Source of the DNA: Actinomycetes bacterium
GTDB taxonomy: Bacteria > Actinomycetota > Actinomycetes > Streptosporangiales > Streptosporangiaceae
Direction: 5' to 3'
NCBI GenBank assembly: GCA_021792405.1
Contig: JAJYUU010000033.1
Coordinates: 1-37,842 of the forward strand
Length of the DNA stretch: 37,842 nt
This document shows, piece after piece, positions 8,725 through 15,301 of the stretch. The notes under the pieces were generated by a model. The model did no database searches. It was not told the DNA's origin and saw nothing but the letters and a program-made list of their open reading frames with translations. Position 1 is the stretch's first letter. Each line of letters opens with the position of its first letter. Position numbers and translations under genes: made by a program.

Positions 8725-8739
8725 GCAATCGGTTGACAA
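8725..8739. promoter_or_regulatory. LacI-type operator O3 (regulator side)
   Basis: In reverse complement this reads TTGTCAACCGATTGC and matches the core of the uxaC operator at all but one of 15 positions. It lies about 20 nt before the regulator's start codon, a position suited to autoregulation. Confidence 0.65.
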
Positions 8740-8791
8740 GTAACCTCTCCGCCGCCTGCCGCTGCCGCTTTGGCGCAGACGTTAGCATGCA

Positions 8792-8811
8792 ATTGTCAAT
8801 CGGTTGCCACT
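8792..8811. promoter_or_regulatory. LacI-type operator O2 (manD side)
   Basis: ATTGTCAATCGGTTGCCACT matches the uxaC operator at 17 of 20 positions, in the same orientation. It lies in the manD/regulator divergent region, 63 nt before the manD start. With the site at 8725-8739 the centre-to-centre distance is roughly 70 bp, so looping or cooperative binding is possible. Confidence 0.72.
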
Positions 8812-8874
8812 CGCAGGCGCCGAGCGGCGTGCAGCCCGTTTCCTGACGCGCGGGATCCCTGGAAGGGGCCAGTT

Positions 8875-10125
8875 TTGAAGATCGAGAAAGCGGACGTCAT
8901 CGTCACCAGCCCCGACCGGAACTTCGTGACGCTACGGCTGCAGACCGATGACGGACTCACCGGGCTCGGTGATGGCACCCTCAACGGGCGCGAGCTGGCC
9001 GTGGTCAGCTATCTGCGCGACCACGTTGTCCCGCTGCTGATCGGCCGCGACGCGTCCCGCATCGAGGACACCTGGCAATTCCTGTACCGCGGCGGCTACT
9101 GGCGACGCGGTCCGGTGACGATGGCCGCTATCGCGGCCGTGGACGTAGCGCTGTGGGACATCAAGGGCAAGGCCGCCGGGATGCCGCTGTACCAGCTACT
9201 CGGCGGCGCGTGCCGGACGGGGCTGCTGGCCTACGGTCATGCCAGCGGCGCTGACATTGCCGAGCTCACCGAGTCGATCCGGCGCCACCTCGAGGAAGGC
9301 TACCGGGCCATCCGCGTCCAGAGCGGTGTGCCCGGCCTGCACTCGGTCTACGGCGTCGCCTCGTCGGCGAATGCCAGGACAGGATCACAGGCCGGCACGG
9401 ATACCCGGTATGACTACGAACCAGCGCGGCGCAACGACGTGCCCGTGCAGGAAACCTGGGACACCGGCGCTTACCTGCGGCACCTGCCGTCGGTGTTCGA
9501 GGCCGTCAGGGCGGAGTTCGGTGCTGGGCTCCCGCTGCTGCACGACGCCCATCACCGGCTCACGCCCATCCAGGCCGCCAGGCTCGGCAAGTCGCTGGAG
9601 CCCTACGACCTGTTCTGGCTCGAGGACTGCACTCCGGCCGAGAACCAGGAGGCGCTGCGCCTCGTGCGCCAGCACACCACCATCCCGCTGGCGATCGGCG
9701 AGGTCTTCAACACCATCTGGGACTACCAGGTCATCGTCCGCGAGCAGCTCATCGACTACGTGCGCAGCGCGGTGACACACGCGGGCGGCGTCACGCACCT
9801 GCGGAAGATCCTCGACTACGCCGCTCAGTATCAGATCAAGTCGGGCATGCACGGGCCTACCGACGTGTCTCCCGTCGGCATGGCCGCCGCCCTGCACCTC
9901 GGACTGGCCATTCACAACTTTGGCATCCAGGAGTACATGCCGCACAGCGAGCGGACCAGCCAGGTGTTCCGGCAGTCCTGCACCTTCGAAGGCGGCCTGC
10001 TCCATCCAGGCGAGCGGCCGGGCATCGGCGTCGACCTGGATCTCGACGAGTCCGGCAAGTATCCCTACCAGCGTGCCTACCTGCCGTACAACCGGCTGTC
10101 CGACGGCACCATCCACGACTGGTGA
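8875..10125 (+). CDS. manD: D-mannonate dehydratase, enolase superfamily (ManD)
   Basis: A 416-aa mandelate-racemase/enolase-fold enzyme. The residues that define ManD can be placed: R147 (IRVQSGVPG) and Y159 (SVYGV) on the mobile loop, metal ligands D224, E250 and E276 ([23 protein letters not shown]), H226 two after the first ligand, H326 ([11 protein letters not shown]) and E353 (IQEYMPH). R147 and Y159 fall at the same numbers as in the structurally studied Novosphingobium enzyme, from memory. Reaction: D-mannonate to 2-keto-3-deoxy-D-gluconate plus water, replacing the unrelated UxuA. Start TTG at 8875 follows GGAAGGGG (8861-8868) with a 6-nt spacer; no ATG or GTG fits. Some family members also act slowly on D-gluconate, but the uxaC-uxuB neighbours favour mannonate. 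Confidence 0.93.
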   Translation: MKIEKADVIVTSPDRNFVTLRLQTDDGLTGLGDGTLNGRELAVVSYLRDHVVPLLIGRDASRIEDTWQFLYRGGYWRRGPVTMAAIAAVDVALWDIKGKAAGMPLYQLLGGACRTGLLAYGHASGADIAELTESIRRHLEEGYRAIRVQSGVPGLHSVYGVASSANARTGSQAGTDTRYDYEPARRNDVPVQETWDTGAYLRHLPSVFEAVRAEFGAGLPLLHDAHHRLTPIQAARLGKSLEPYDLFWLEDCTPAENQEALRLVRQHTTIPLAIGEVFNTIWDYQVIVREQLIDYVRSAVTHAGGVTHLRKILDYAAQYQIKSGMHGPTDVSPVGMAAALHLGLAIHNFGIQEYMPHSERTSQVFRQSCTFEGGLLHPGERPGIGVDLDLDESGKYPYQRAYLPYNRLSDGTIHDW

Positions 10126-10207
10126 GGCCGTGCTGACGACGCATCGCGCCGCCTAGCGCGCGGCCGGGCGCCCATGCTGCGAGCACCGCCGTGAGTGACG
10201 CGCCCGA

Positions 10208-10849
10208 TCAGGTTTCCGCCGCCCGCTTGTGCAGGACGACCAGCAGGGCGTAGGGGTCCGCGCCCTCGGGGACCTCGCAGGACAGGTACTCGTCGACGCT
10301 CGGGAACTTCGCCAGCATCGCCCGGATCTGCGCCATGAGTTCATCCAGCTGATCGGGCCGCAGCCAGACCGGCATCCGCGTCCCCTCCAGCAGGGCGCCT
10401 GGCCCGGCCTCGTCGACCTCGGCCGCCACGGCATCAAATACGGCCCGCAGCGTCCCGCCCGCGCTGGACATGGCGCCATCCAGGCGAGCGGATTTGCCGG
10501 TCGCGCGGTAGGGCTTCTCCACGGTGCCGCGCGGGCCCGGCCGTGACGGCTCCGCCGCCAGGAATCCGGTCTGGAGCAGCGTGCGGACGTGGTAGAGCAT
10601 CGTGGCCGGCCGCTGCCCGAGCGCGGCGGCCAGCTCGGAGTTGGTGCGCGCCTGGTCCAGGCAGAGCCGCAGCGCCCGGACCCGCAACGGGTGTGCGAGC
10701 GCCCTGGCCTCCTGCAGAGTCGCCCGGCGGCGCGTGGCAGGAGCGGCCAGGCCGACCGGATCAGCAGGCGGGCCGGCCGACTCGACCGCCGGAGCGGGCA
10801 CCGCGTCCCTGCCGCTGTTGACGGGCAGTGCCGCCGCTGCACTGGGCAT
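10208..10849 (-). CDS. ArsR-like winged-helix transcriptional regulator
   Basis: A 213-aa protein. After a Pro/Ala-rich leader of about 40 residues comes an ArsR-type winged helix (ARALAHPLRVRALRLCLDQARTNSELAAALGQRPATMLYHVRTLLQTGFL) and a longer C-terminal part that may bind ligand or dimerise. No metal-binding Cys pair is seen, so a drug- or metabolite-responsive repressor is more likely than a metal sensor. It is divergent from an MFS exporter with only 30 bp between the proposed starts, the classical repressor-exporter arrangement. The ATG at 10849-10847 lies exactly 6 nt downstream of TATCGT (10861-10856 on the minus strand) and has no ribosome binding site, consistent with leaderless translation. 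Confidence 0.85.
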   Translation of the reverse strand: MPSAAAALPVNSGRDAVPAPAVESAGPPADPVGLAAPATRRRATLQEARALAHPLRVRALRLCLDQARTNSELAAALGQRPATMLYHVRTLLQTGFLAAEPSRPGPRGTVEKPYRATGKSARLDGAMSSAGGTLRAVFDAVAAEVDEAGPGALLEGTRMPVWLRPDQLDELMAQIRAMLAKFPSVDEYLSCEVPEGADPYALLVVLHKRAAET

Positions 10850-10864
10850 GCCGCAACGATACCA

Positions 10865-10879
10865 GTTGACAACTGTCAA
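10865..10879. promoter_or_regulatory. Palindromic operator between the ArsR-like and MFS genes
   Basis: TTGACA-AC-TGTCAA (10866-10879) is a perfect 6+6 inverted repeat, and AGTTG-A-CAACT is nested in its left half. It lies directly between the two start codons, next to the regulator's TATCGT -10 and ending where the MFS reading frame is proposed to begin. One bound repressor could block both genes. Confidence 0.6.
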
Positions 10880-12223
10880 TTGATTGACGAAACTCAACCA
10901 GCGACCAAGGCCGGGAGAAAAGCTCTGCGCGGCGGCCTGCGGCTCAGCCTGAGCGGCAAGCTCATCGGCCAGGCCGACTTCCGCCGCCTGTGGGCCGGGC
11001 AGAGCATCAGCGAACTCGGCAGTCAGGTGACGGTCCTTGCCTTGCCGCTCGCGGCCGTGCTGGTACTGCACGCGTCGACCTTCCAGGTCGGCCTGCTCAC
11101 GACCGCCGGGTTTGCAGCGTTCCTCCTCGTCGGCCTGCCGGCGGGCGCGTGGGTGGACAGGAGACGGCGCCGGCCGGTCATGATCGCCGCGGACGTGGCG
11201 CGCGCCATTGCGCTGGGATCCATCCCAATCGCGTACGGGCTCGGCGTCCTCACCCTCTGGCAGTTGTACGCGGTCGCCTTCGTCACCGGCATCGCTACCG
11301 TGTTCTTCGACGTCGCCTACATGTCGTTCCTGCCTGGCCTGGTCGGCCTGGACAACATCGTGGAGGCCAACGCGAAGCTCCAGGTGACGGTCTCGCTGGC
11401 GCAGGTCGGCGGACCGTCGCTGGCCGGGTTCCTGATCGGCCTGTTCAGCGCCCCGGTGGCGTTCCTGGCAGACGCCGCAAGCTTCGTCGTGTCCTTCGGG
11501 TCGCTGGCATTCGTCCGTCATCACGAGCCAGCACCGCAGCGGTCCGAGGCACGCAGCCTGCGGTCGGACATGGCCGAGGGCCTGGCCTTCGTCGCGAGGC
11601 AGCCCATCCTGCGGATGATCGCGGGCTGCACCGCGACGTGGAACCTGTTCAGCTCCGCCGTCATGGCGATCGCCGTGGTGTTCCTGGTCCGCCAGGTCCA
11701 CCTGCACGCCGCCGCGATCGGGCTGCTGACCTCGATCGGCGCCGTCGGCGGCGTGGTCGGCGGGCTCACCGCCTCGCTGCTGCGCCGCAGGCTGGGCTCG
11801 GCTCGGATCATCTGGGTCGTCGCGGTCGCGACCGCGCCGTTCGAGCTTCTCATCCCGGCCACGTCGCCAGGGCCAGGGCTGGCGTTCTTCGCAGTGGCCG
11901 CGCTCGTGTCCAGCTTCGGAGCCGTGGTCTACAACGTCAACCAGGCCTCGTTCCGCCAGATCCTCTGCCCGCCCCGGCTGCTCGGCCGGATGAACGCGAC
12001 GATCCGGTTCATCGTCTGGGGCACGCTGCCGCTTGGCGGACTCCTCGGCGGCGCGCTCGGCAGCGCACTTGGCAACCGCAACGCCATCTGGATCTGCGCG
12101 GCTGGGGTGACCCTGGCGCCGCTCTGGCTGCTGGTCTCACCGTTGCGCCGGCTGCGGGACACCCCTGAACCAGCCGAGGGCTGGGACAGCGTGGGCCCGG
12201 CAGCGCAGCCAGCCGCTCCCTGA
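10880..12223 (+). CDS. MFS transporter (MFS_3 / drug-efflux type)
   Basis: About 447 aa with twelve predicted hydrophobic segments. The opening QADFRRLWAGQSISELGSQVTVLALPLAAVLV and the D-R-R-R-R-R-P loop after helix 2 (AWVDRRRRRPVMI) are typical of the MFS_3 group of exporters. The central RHHEPAPQRSEARSLRSD segment is the cytoplasmic loop between the two six-helix halves. Likely role: proton-driven export of a small molecule, repressed by the divergent ArsR-like protein. The start is uncertain. TTG at 10880 abuts the operator and has no ribosome binding site. CTG at 10925 has GGGAG upstream but is a rare start. The first in-frame ATG falls too late, after helix 2. Substrate unknown. Confidence 0.85.
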   Translation: MIDETQPATKAGRKALRGGLRLSLSGKLIGQADFRRLWAGQSISELGSQVTVLALPLAAVLVLHASTFQVGLLTTAGFAAFLLVGLPAGAWVDRRRRRPVMIAADVARAIALGSIPIAYGLGVLTLWQLYAVAFVTGIATVFFDVAYMSFLPGLVGLDNIVEANAKLQVTVSLAQVGGPSLAGFLIGLFSAPVAFLADAASFVVSFGSLAFVRHHEPAPQRSEARSLRSDMAEGLAFVARQPILRMIAGCTATWNLFSSAVMAIAVVFLVRQVHLHAAAIGLLTSIGAVGGVVGGLTASLLRRRLGSARIIWVVAVATAPFELLIPATSPGPGLAFFAVAALVSSFGAVVYNVNQASFRQILCPPRLLGRMNATIRFIVWGTLPLGGLLGGALGSALGNRNAIWICAAGVTLAPLWLLVSPLRRLRDTPEPAEGWDSVGPAAQPAAP

Positions 12224-12334
12224 CCGGCCGCCAGAAGTCTTCGATGTGCTGGGCGATCGGACACCGCACCCCTGCGCAGCGAGCTGGCGCGGCTGCCGCC
12301 CACGCTGACATTGATCCCGCATCCCACCCGGCTC

Positions 12335-12535
12335 GTCATCCTCGACGGGCCACCGGACTGCATCGGCTCGCGCAGTTGGCAGTGCTGTTGCCCAGATCGG
12401 CCACGGCCGGGGCGCCCACGTGATCGGCATCGAACGGGCCAGCCGACGCAGTCGGCGGCGTCACGACACTGGCCGCTCTGGCCTCGTTAGCCCCTCGCGG
12501 CAGGCTCGTGGTGCAGGCGGCCAGCGTTTTCCGAG
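12335..12535 (+). pseudogene. Relic of a quinone oxidoreductase / zinc-binding dehydrogenase
   Basis: Two short + strand frames resemble consecutive parts of a medium-chain dehydrogenase: GAHVIGIERA (end of the NAD(P)-binding beta strand) and, in another frame from 12445, DAVGGVTTLAALASLAPRGRLVV, which is like the VGG..L..L.P.GRLV block of quinone reductases. A frameshift separates them and both flanks are missing. The call rests on motif memory only. Confidence 0.45.
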
Positions 12536-12555
12536 ATTTGACGCGCCCGACAGCT

Positions 12556-12626
12556 CGATGATCTTGAATGGGTGTGACCTGACTGCTGCTACAGGAACAG
12601 CCAGGTCACATCCACGAAGATCATCG
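12556..12626. repeat. Long imperfect inverted repeat (71 nt)
   Basis: CGATGATCTT (12556-12565) pairs perfectly with AAGATCATCG (12617-12626). After a small internal loop, 12570-12581 pairs with 12602-12613 (11 of 12 Watson-Crick plus one G-T), and GCTG/CAGC extends the stem towards the apex. There is no T-run after it. It may be a remnant end of a mobile element or a structured RNA/terminator. Confidence 0.6.
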
Positions 12627-12689
12627 CGAACTGGTTGCTTCTGGTCAGGACGGCCGGCCCGGACGCCGCCGGTCTCGGCCTAGCGGCGA

Positions 12690-12714
12690 GCCGCAGCCGC
12701 CCCGTGGCTGCGGC
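12690..12714. terminator. GC-rich hairpin, possible terminator
   Basis: GCCGCAGCC (12690-12698) and GGCTGCGGC (12706-12714) form a perfect 9-bp stem with a 7-nt loop. There is no U-tract, which is common for actinomycete terminators. It lies upstream of vapB and could insulate it. Confidence 0.45.
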
Positions 12715-12795
12715 CGTAAACGCGCGACTGGCGGCGGCCCGGACAACGACATTACCTTGCTGGGCGGCTCAACCTCGCGCATCTTGATGCGTGAA

Positions 12796-12804
12796 TGCTA
12801 TGAT
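12796..12804 (+). promoter_or_regulatory. Extended -10 promoter of vapBC
   Basis: TGC-TATGAT is an extended -10 element (TGN plus a near-consensus hexamer, 12799-12804). The ATG of vapB begins exactly 6 nt later, so transcription should start at the A of the start codon. No good -35 box is seen, as expected for extended -10 promoters. Confidence 0.65.
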
Positions 12805-12810
12805 GACTGT

Positions 12811-13035
12811 ATGCGCACGACCGTTGACATTCCACCCGACCTTCACGCGCAGGTAGTGGCGATCTCCAGGGATACGCATCGGACGCTCAGCGAGACCGTT
12901 TCTTTCCTCATGCGCCGCGGACTCGGCGAGGGCCGCGCGGGCGGGCTGACGCACAGTGCGGCGACCGGGCTGCCCGTCGTTCGCCTCGGCAAAGTGATCA
13001 CCACCGAGGACGTCCGCGCACTGGAAGACGAGTAA
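12811..13035 (+). CDS. vapB: VapB-type antitoxin
   Basis: A 74-aa protein. The N-terminus (MRTTVDIPPDLHAQVVAISRDTHRTLSETVSFLMRRGL, read in two parts) is a ribbon-helix-helix DNA-binding domain: a beta strand, then two helices. The C-terminal tail (LPVVRLGKVITTEDVRALEDE) is the usual flexible toxin-binding segment that fills the VapC active site. It should neutralise the adjacent toxin and autorepress the operon with it. ATG at 12811 is chosen over upstream ATGs because the RHR strand begins there and the extended -10 sits 6 nt upstream. Its TAA is followed immediately by the GTG of vapC. Confidence 0.88.
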   Translation: MRTTVDIPPDLHAQVVAISRDTHRTLSETVSFLMRRGLGEGRAGGLTHSAATGLPVVRLGKVITTEDVRALEDE

Positions 13036-13437
13036 GTGCCGGCGGTACTGCTGGACGCCAACGTCCTCATCGCCCTGGTCGTTGATGACCACGTTCACCA
13101 CGGACACGCCGAAGCATGGTTCGCAGCGTCCGAGGCCGACTTCGCCACCTGCCCAGTCACCCAGGGCAGCCTCATGCGGCTCCTGATCCGCGAAGGCCAG
13201 AGCGCCGAGACGGCCCGTTCGGTACTGCAAGAAGTTACGAGCAACCCCCGCCACGAGTTCTGGCCCGACAAGGCCTCCTACCATGACATCCCGGTAACCG
13301 GGATCATCGGCCACCGCCAGGTGACCGACGCCTACCTGGCACATCTCGCACGGTCCTATTCCGCCCGGCTCGCCACGTTCGACCAGGCCATGGCCGGGCT
13401 CCACGCCGACGTTGCGGACCTGATCCCAGCCGACTAA
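13036..13437 (+). CDS. vapC: VapC-type PIN-domain ribonuclease toxin
   Basis: A 133-aa PIN-domain protein. The active-site acids visible are D7 (VLLDANVLIAL), D98 (HRQVTDAYLAHLA) and D116 (LATFDQAMA). At the position where many VapCs have a conserved Glu, the sequence is CPVTQGSLMRLL with Q43, a variant I also recall in this subfamily. Predicted to cleave a specific RNA (tRNA or rRNA in characterised relatives) when freed from VapB. The GTG start directly abuts the vapB stop, so the genes are co-translated. The pair is a standard type II toxin-antitoxin module in an unstable stretch. Confidence 0.9.
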   Translation: MPAVLLDANVLIALVVDDHVHHGHAEAWFAASEADFATCPVTQGSLMRLLIREGQSAETARSVLQEVTSNPRHEFWPDKASYHDIPVTGIIGHRQVTDAYLAHLARSYSARLATFDQAMAGLHADVADLIPAD

Positions 13438-13813
13438 CAGTCAGTCGGACCGGACCCGCTCATCGGCGTCAAGCAGCATGAGCCGGACCCCGCCCGACAC
13501 CGCGTGTCGCCACTGGCGGCGTTAGCATCTCCCGCGGATCTGCGCCGTCGTGATGCGGCCCAGTTGGTCCGAGCGGCCTGACGAAGCCCGCCGCCGCCGT
13601 CGCCGTCACCGCCACGTCCACGGTCGCGCCCGCCCTGGTGGTGCCGGTTACCTGCACCGACGCCGCGTCCACGGTGGTGCTCGGCCGGGTGAGGTTAATC
13701 GGCACATCCCCGCTGGCAGGCATTCCTAGAGTGGAGCCGCGATGTTAGCGGAATCTCAGGACGCCCGGTGAGAGCTGCAGGCAACCCATTCCAAGACGTC
13801 GTAACGTGGCCAC
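13438..13813. other. Gene-free interval after vapC
   Basis: About 375 bp. The only recognisable content is a minus-strand relic of an Ig-like/glucodextranase-type domain (13585-13723) and, at the right end, the -10-like TAACGT (13802-13807) placed 6 nt before the nucleotidyltransferase start. Confidence 0.55.
13585..13723 (-). pseudogene. Relic of a glucodextranase-B-like / Ig-like extracellular domain
   Basis: Minus-strand translation reads GDVPINLTRPSTTVDAASVQ followed by VTGTTRAGATVDVAVTATAAAG. This is the pattern of the all-beta domain found at the C-terminus of secreted glycoside hydrolases such as glucodextranases (V.VTGTT.PGATVDV). The reading frame dissolves into non-homologous sequence on both sides, and no catalytic domain remains. 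Confidence 0.5.
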
Positions 13814-14689
13814 GTGCGGGTGAGCGATACGACCTGGATCGACCGGCTGCCTGAGGAGATGTCAGGGCAGCGGATGCTGTTGCGCGGCCTGCTGTCCTTG
13901 TGCGAGGCCGATGAGAGCATCCGCTGGTTCGTGATCGGCTGCTCGGTGGCCCGCGGCGCGGGCGACTACCTGTCAGACCTCGACGTGGCCCTTGGCGTCC
14001 GCGACGACGACTTCGCGTCCGCGGTCCCGAGAATCCGGATGGCCGTGGACGGCCTCGGCGATCTGGTGGACAGCTATCAGCACCAGATCCCGTCCGTGAC
14101 GGCCGCCCACGTCCGGATCTTCGCCCAGTACGTCGACCGGTCCCAGGTGGACCTGGTGGTCTTTCCCGCCTCGGCCGGCAGCCAGCCTTTCGCCGGCGCC
14201 GTGGCCTTGTATGACCCGGACGGGCTGGTACGGACGCGTGCGCACCGCGAGCCGCCGACTGCTGCTCAGGTCCGGGAGTGGGCTTTCCACGGCTGGTGCG
14301 CCCTTGCCGATGTCGGCAAGTACCTGCGCCGCGGCTCGGCATGGGAAGCGCTCATCCAGCTGAACAACGCGCGCGACCAGCTGTGGCGCCTGAAGGCGGT
14401 CGCCGACAGCGTCCCTGATGCGCAATTCGGCGTGACCAGCGTGCTGGACTTCGCACCGGAGAGGGTCGCGCCGGACGTGGCGGCCACAGTCGCGGACCTT
14501 GACCTGGCCCGGCTGACGGCTGCCGCGCAACAGCTGGCGAGCCTGCTCAGCCAGCTCGGCCAGCAGCTGCCCCCAGCATTCCGCGCGGCCATGCCCGAGG
14601 CTATGGCCCGTTACGTGATCAACGACCTCAGCCAGCTGACATCTGCCGCGCAGGCGACTGGCCCGGCTCCAGAAGTATCTGCCTGCTAA
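13814..14689 (+). CDS. Nucleotidyltransferase-domain protein
   Basis: A 291-aa protein of the polymerase-beta-like nucleotidyltransferase fold. The signature is at residues 42-61: G-C-S-V-A-R-G-A-G-D-Y-L-S-D55-L-D57-V-A-L, with the two metal-binding aspartates. A third acid is likely in QVDLVVFP (about residue 116). The C-terminal 150 residues are helical (WCALADVGKYLRRG..LIQLNNARDQLWRL), as in aminoglycoside-adenylyltransferase-like proteins. The substrate is unknown; antibiotic or nucleotide modification is only a guess. GTG at 13814 lies 6 nt after TAACGT with no ribosome binding site, so it is likely leaderless; GTG at 13820 is the alternative. It is followed after 9 bp by the chimeric methyltransferase gene. 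Confidence 0.82.
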   Translation: MRVSDTTWIDRLPEEMSGQRMLLRGLLSLCEADESIRWFVIGCSVARGAGDYLSDLDVALGVRDDDFASAVPRIRMAVDGLGDLVDSYQHQIPSVTAAHVRIFAQYVDRSQVDLVVFPASAGSQPFAGAVALYDPDGLVRTRAHREPPTAAQVREWAFHGWCALADVGKYLRRGSAWEALIQLNNARDQLWRLKAVADSVPDAQFGVTSVLDFAPERVAPDVAATVADLDLARLTAAAQQLASLLSQLGQQLPPAFRAAMPEAMARYVINDLSQLTSAAQATGPAPEVSAC

Positions 14690-14698
14690 GGTCCGCCG

Positions 14699-15283
14699 AT
14701 GACCGACGACCCGTATCGTGACGCGGCGCTTGTCGAGTTGTACGACCTGGACAACCCCGGCGGCGGCGACCACGCCTACTACCGTGCGCTTGCCGACGAG
14801 ATCGATGCCGGGTCGATCATCGACCTGGGCTGCGGCACCGGGTTGCTGACTCGCGCGCTAGCCGGCGAACGTCGTACCGTGATCGGGGTCGACCCGAGTC
14901 GCACCATGCTCGACTACGCCCGCCGTCAGCCCGGCAGCGGGTCCGTGATCTGGATCCACGGTGACGCGTCAGCACTCCGGCACGATGGAAATGCCGACCT
15001 CGCCATCTGCACCGACAACGCGATCATGCACGTCAGCCCGGTGCCCTGGTGGCCGCAGGAGCGCAGGAACCCGACCCTGCACGCCGTGCTCGTGCACGAG
15101 ATCCAGGAAACCGCCCGGCACGCCGGGCACGCGGACATCATCAGGGAATACATCGACGGTGCCGTCGGCCTGCGCGAGGGCGTCAGCAACCTGCCAGCCG
15201 ATGCCGACGCCGCCACCTGGGAAGAGCACTACGCCAAGCTCGACCAGATCGCACGGTCGGTGTCGTCGGGCACCGCGTCGTAG
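14699..15283 (+). CDS. Chimeric protein: SAM methyltransferase N-half fused to DinB/DUF664 C-half
   Basis: A 194-aa protein that looks like two half-genes joined. Residues 1-105 are a class I SAM methyltransferase start: motif I I41-D-L-G-C-G-T-G, acidic GVD65PS, and D-A-S near 90 for adenine contact. The sequence then switches near residue 112 to a DinB/DUF664-type ending: VPWWPQERRNPTLHAVLVHE, then ETARHAGHADIIREYIDGAVG, with the metal-type His of the HAGHAD motif. Each half is incomplete: the methyltransferase lacks its later beta strands, and DinB lacks its first helices and first His. Either a deletion fused neighbouring genes or this is a selected novelty. ATG 14699 is preceded by TAAGGT at 14687-14692, overlapping the previous stop; it can be read as a -10 (6-nt spacing) or as an AAGG ribosome binding site. 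Confidence 0.78.
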   Translation: MTDDPYRDAALVELYDLDNPGGGDHAYYRALADEIDAGSIIDLGCGTGLLTRALAGERRTVIGVDPSRTMLDYARRQPGSGSVIWIHGDASALRHDGNADLAICTDNAIMHVSPVPWWPQERRNPTLHAVLVHEIQETARHAGHADIIREYIDGAVGLREGVSNLPADADAATWEEHYAKLDQIARSVSSGTAS

Positions 15284-15301
15284 CGCACCCGCAGCATCAG
15301 G

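Larger units (their letters stand above)
12224..12810. other. Gene-poor scarred interval between MFS gene and vapBC
   Basis: About 590 bp without an intact gene. It contains a short relic that reads like a zinc-type dehydrogenase/quinone reductase (12335-12535), a long inverted repeat (12556-12626), a GC-rich hairpin (12690-12714) and the vapB promoter. This pattern suggests repeated insertion and deletion events. Confidence 0.6.

Noticed and set aside
12784-12789. TTGATG as the -35 box of vapBC
   Set aside because: Only 9 bp from the -10 hexamer, far too close; the extended -10 explains the promoter better.
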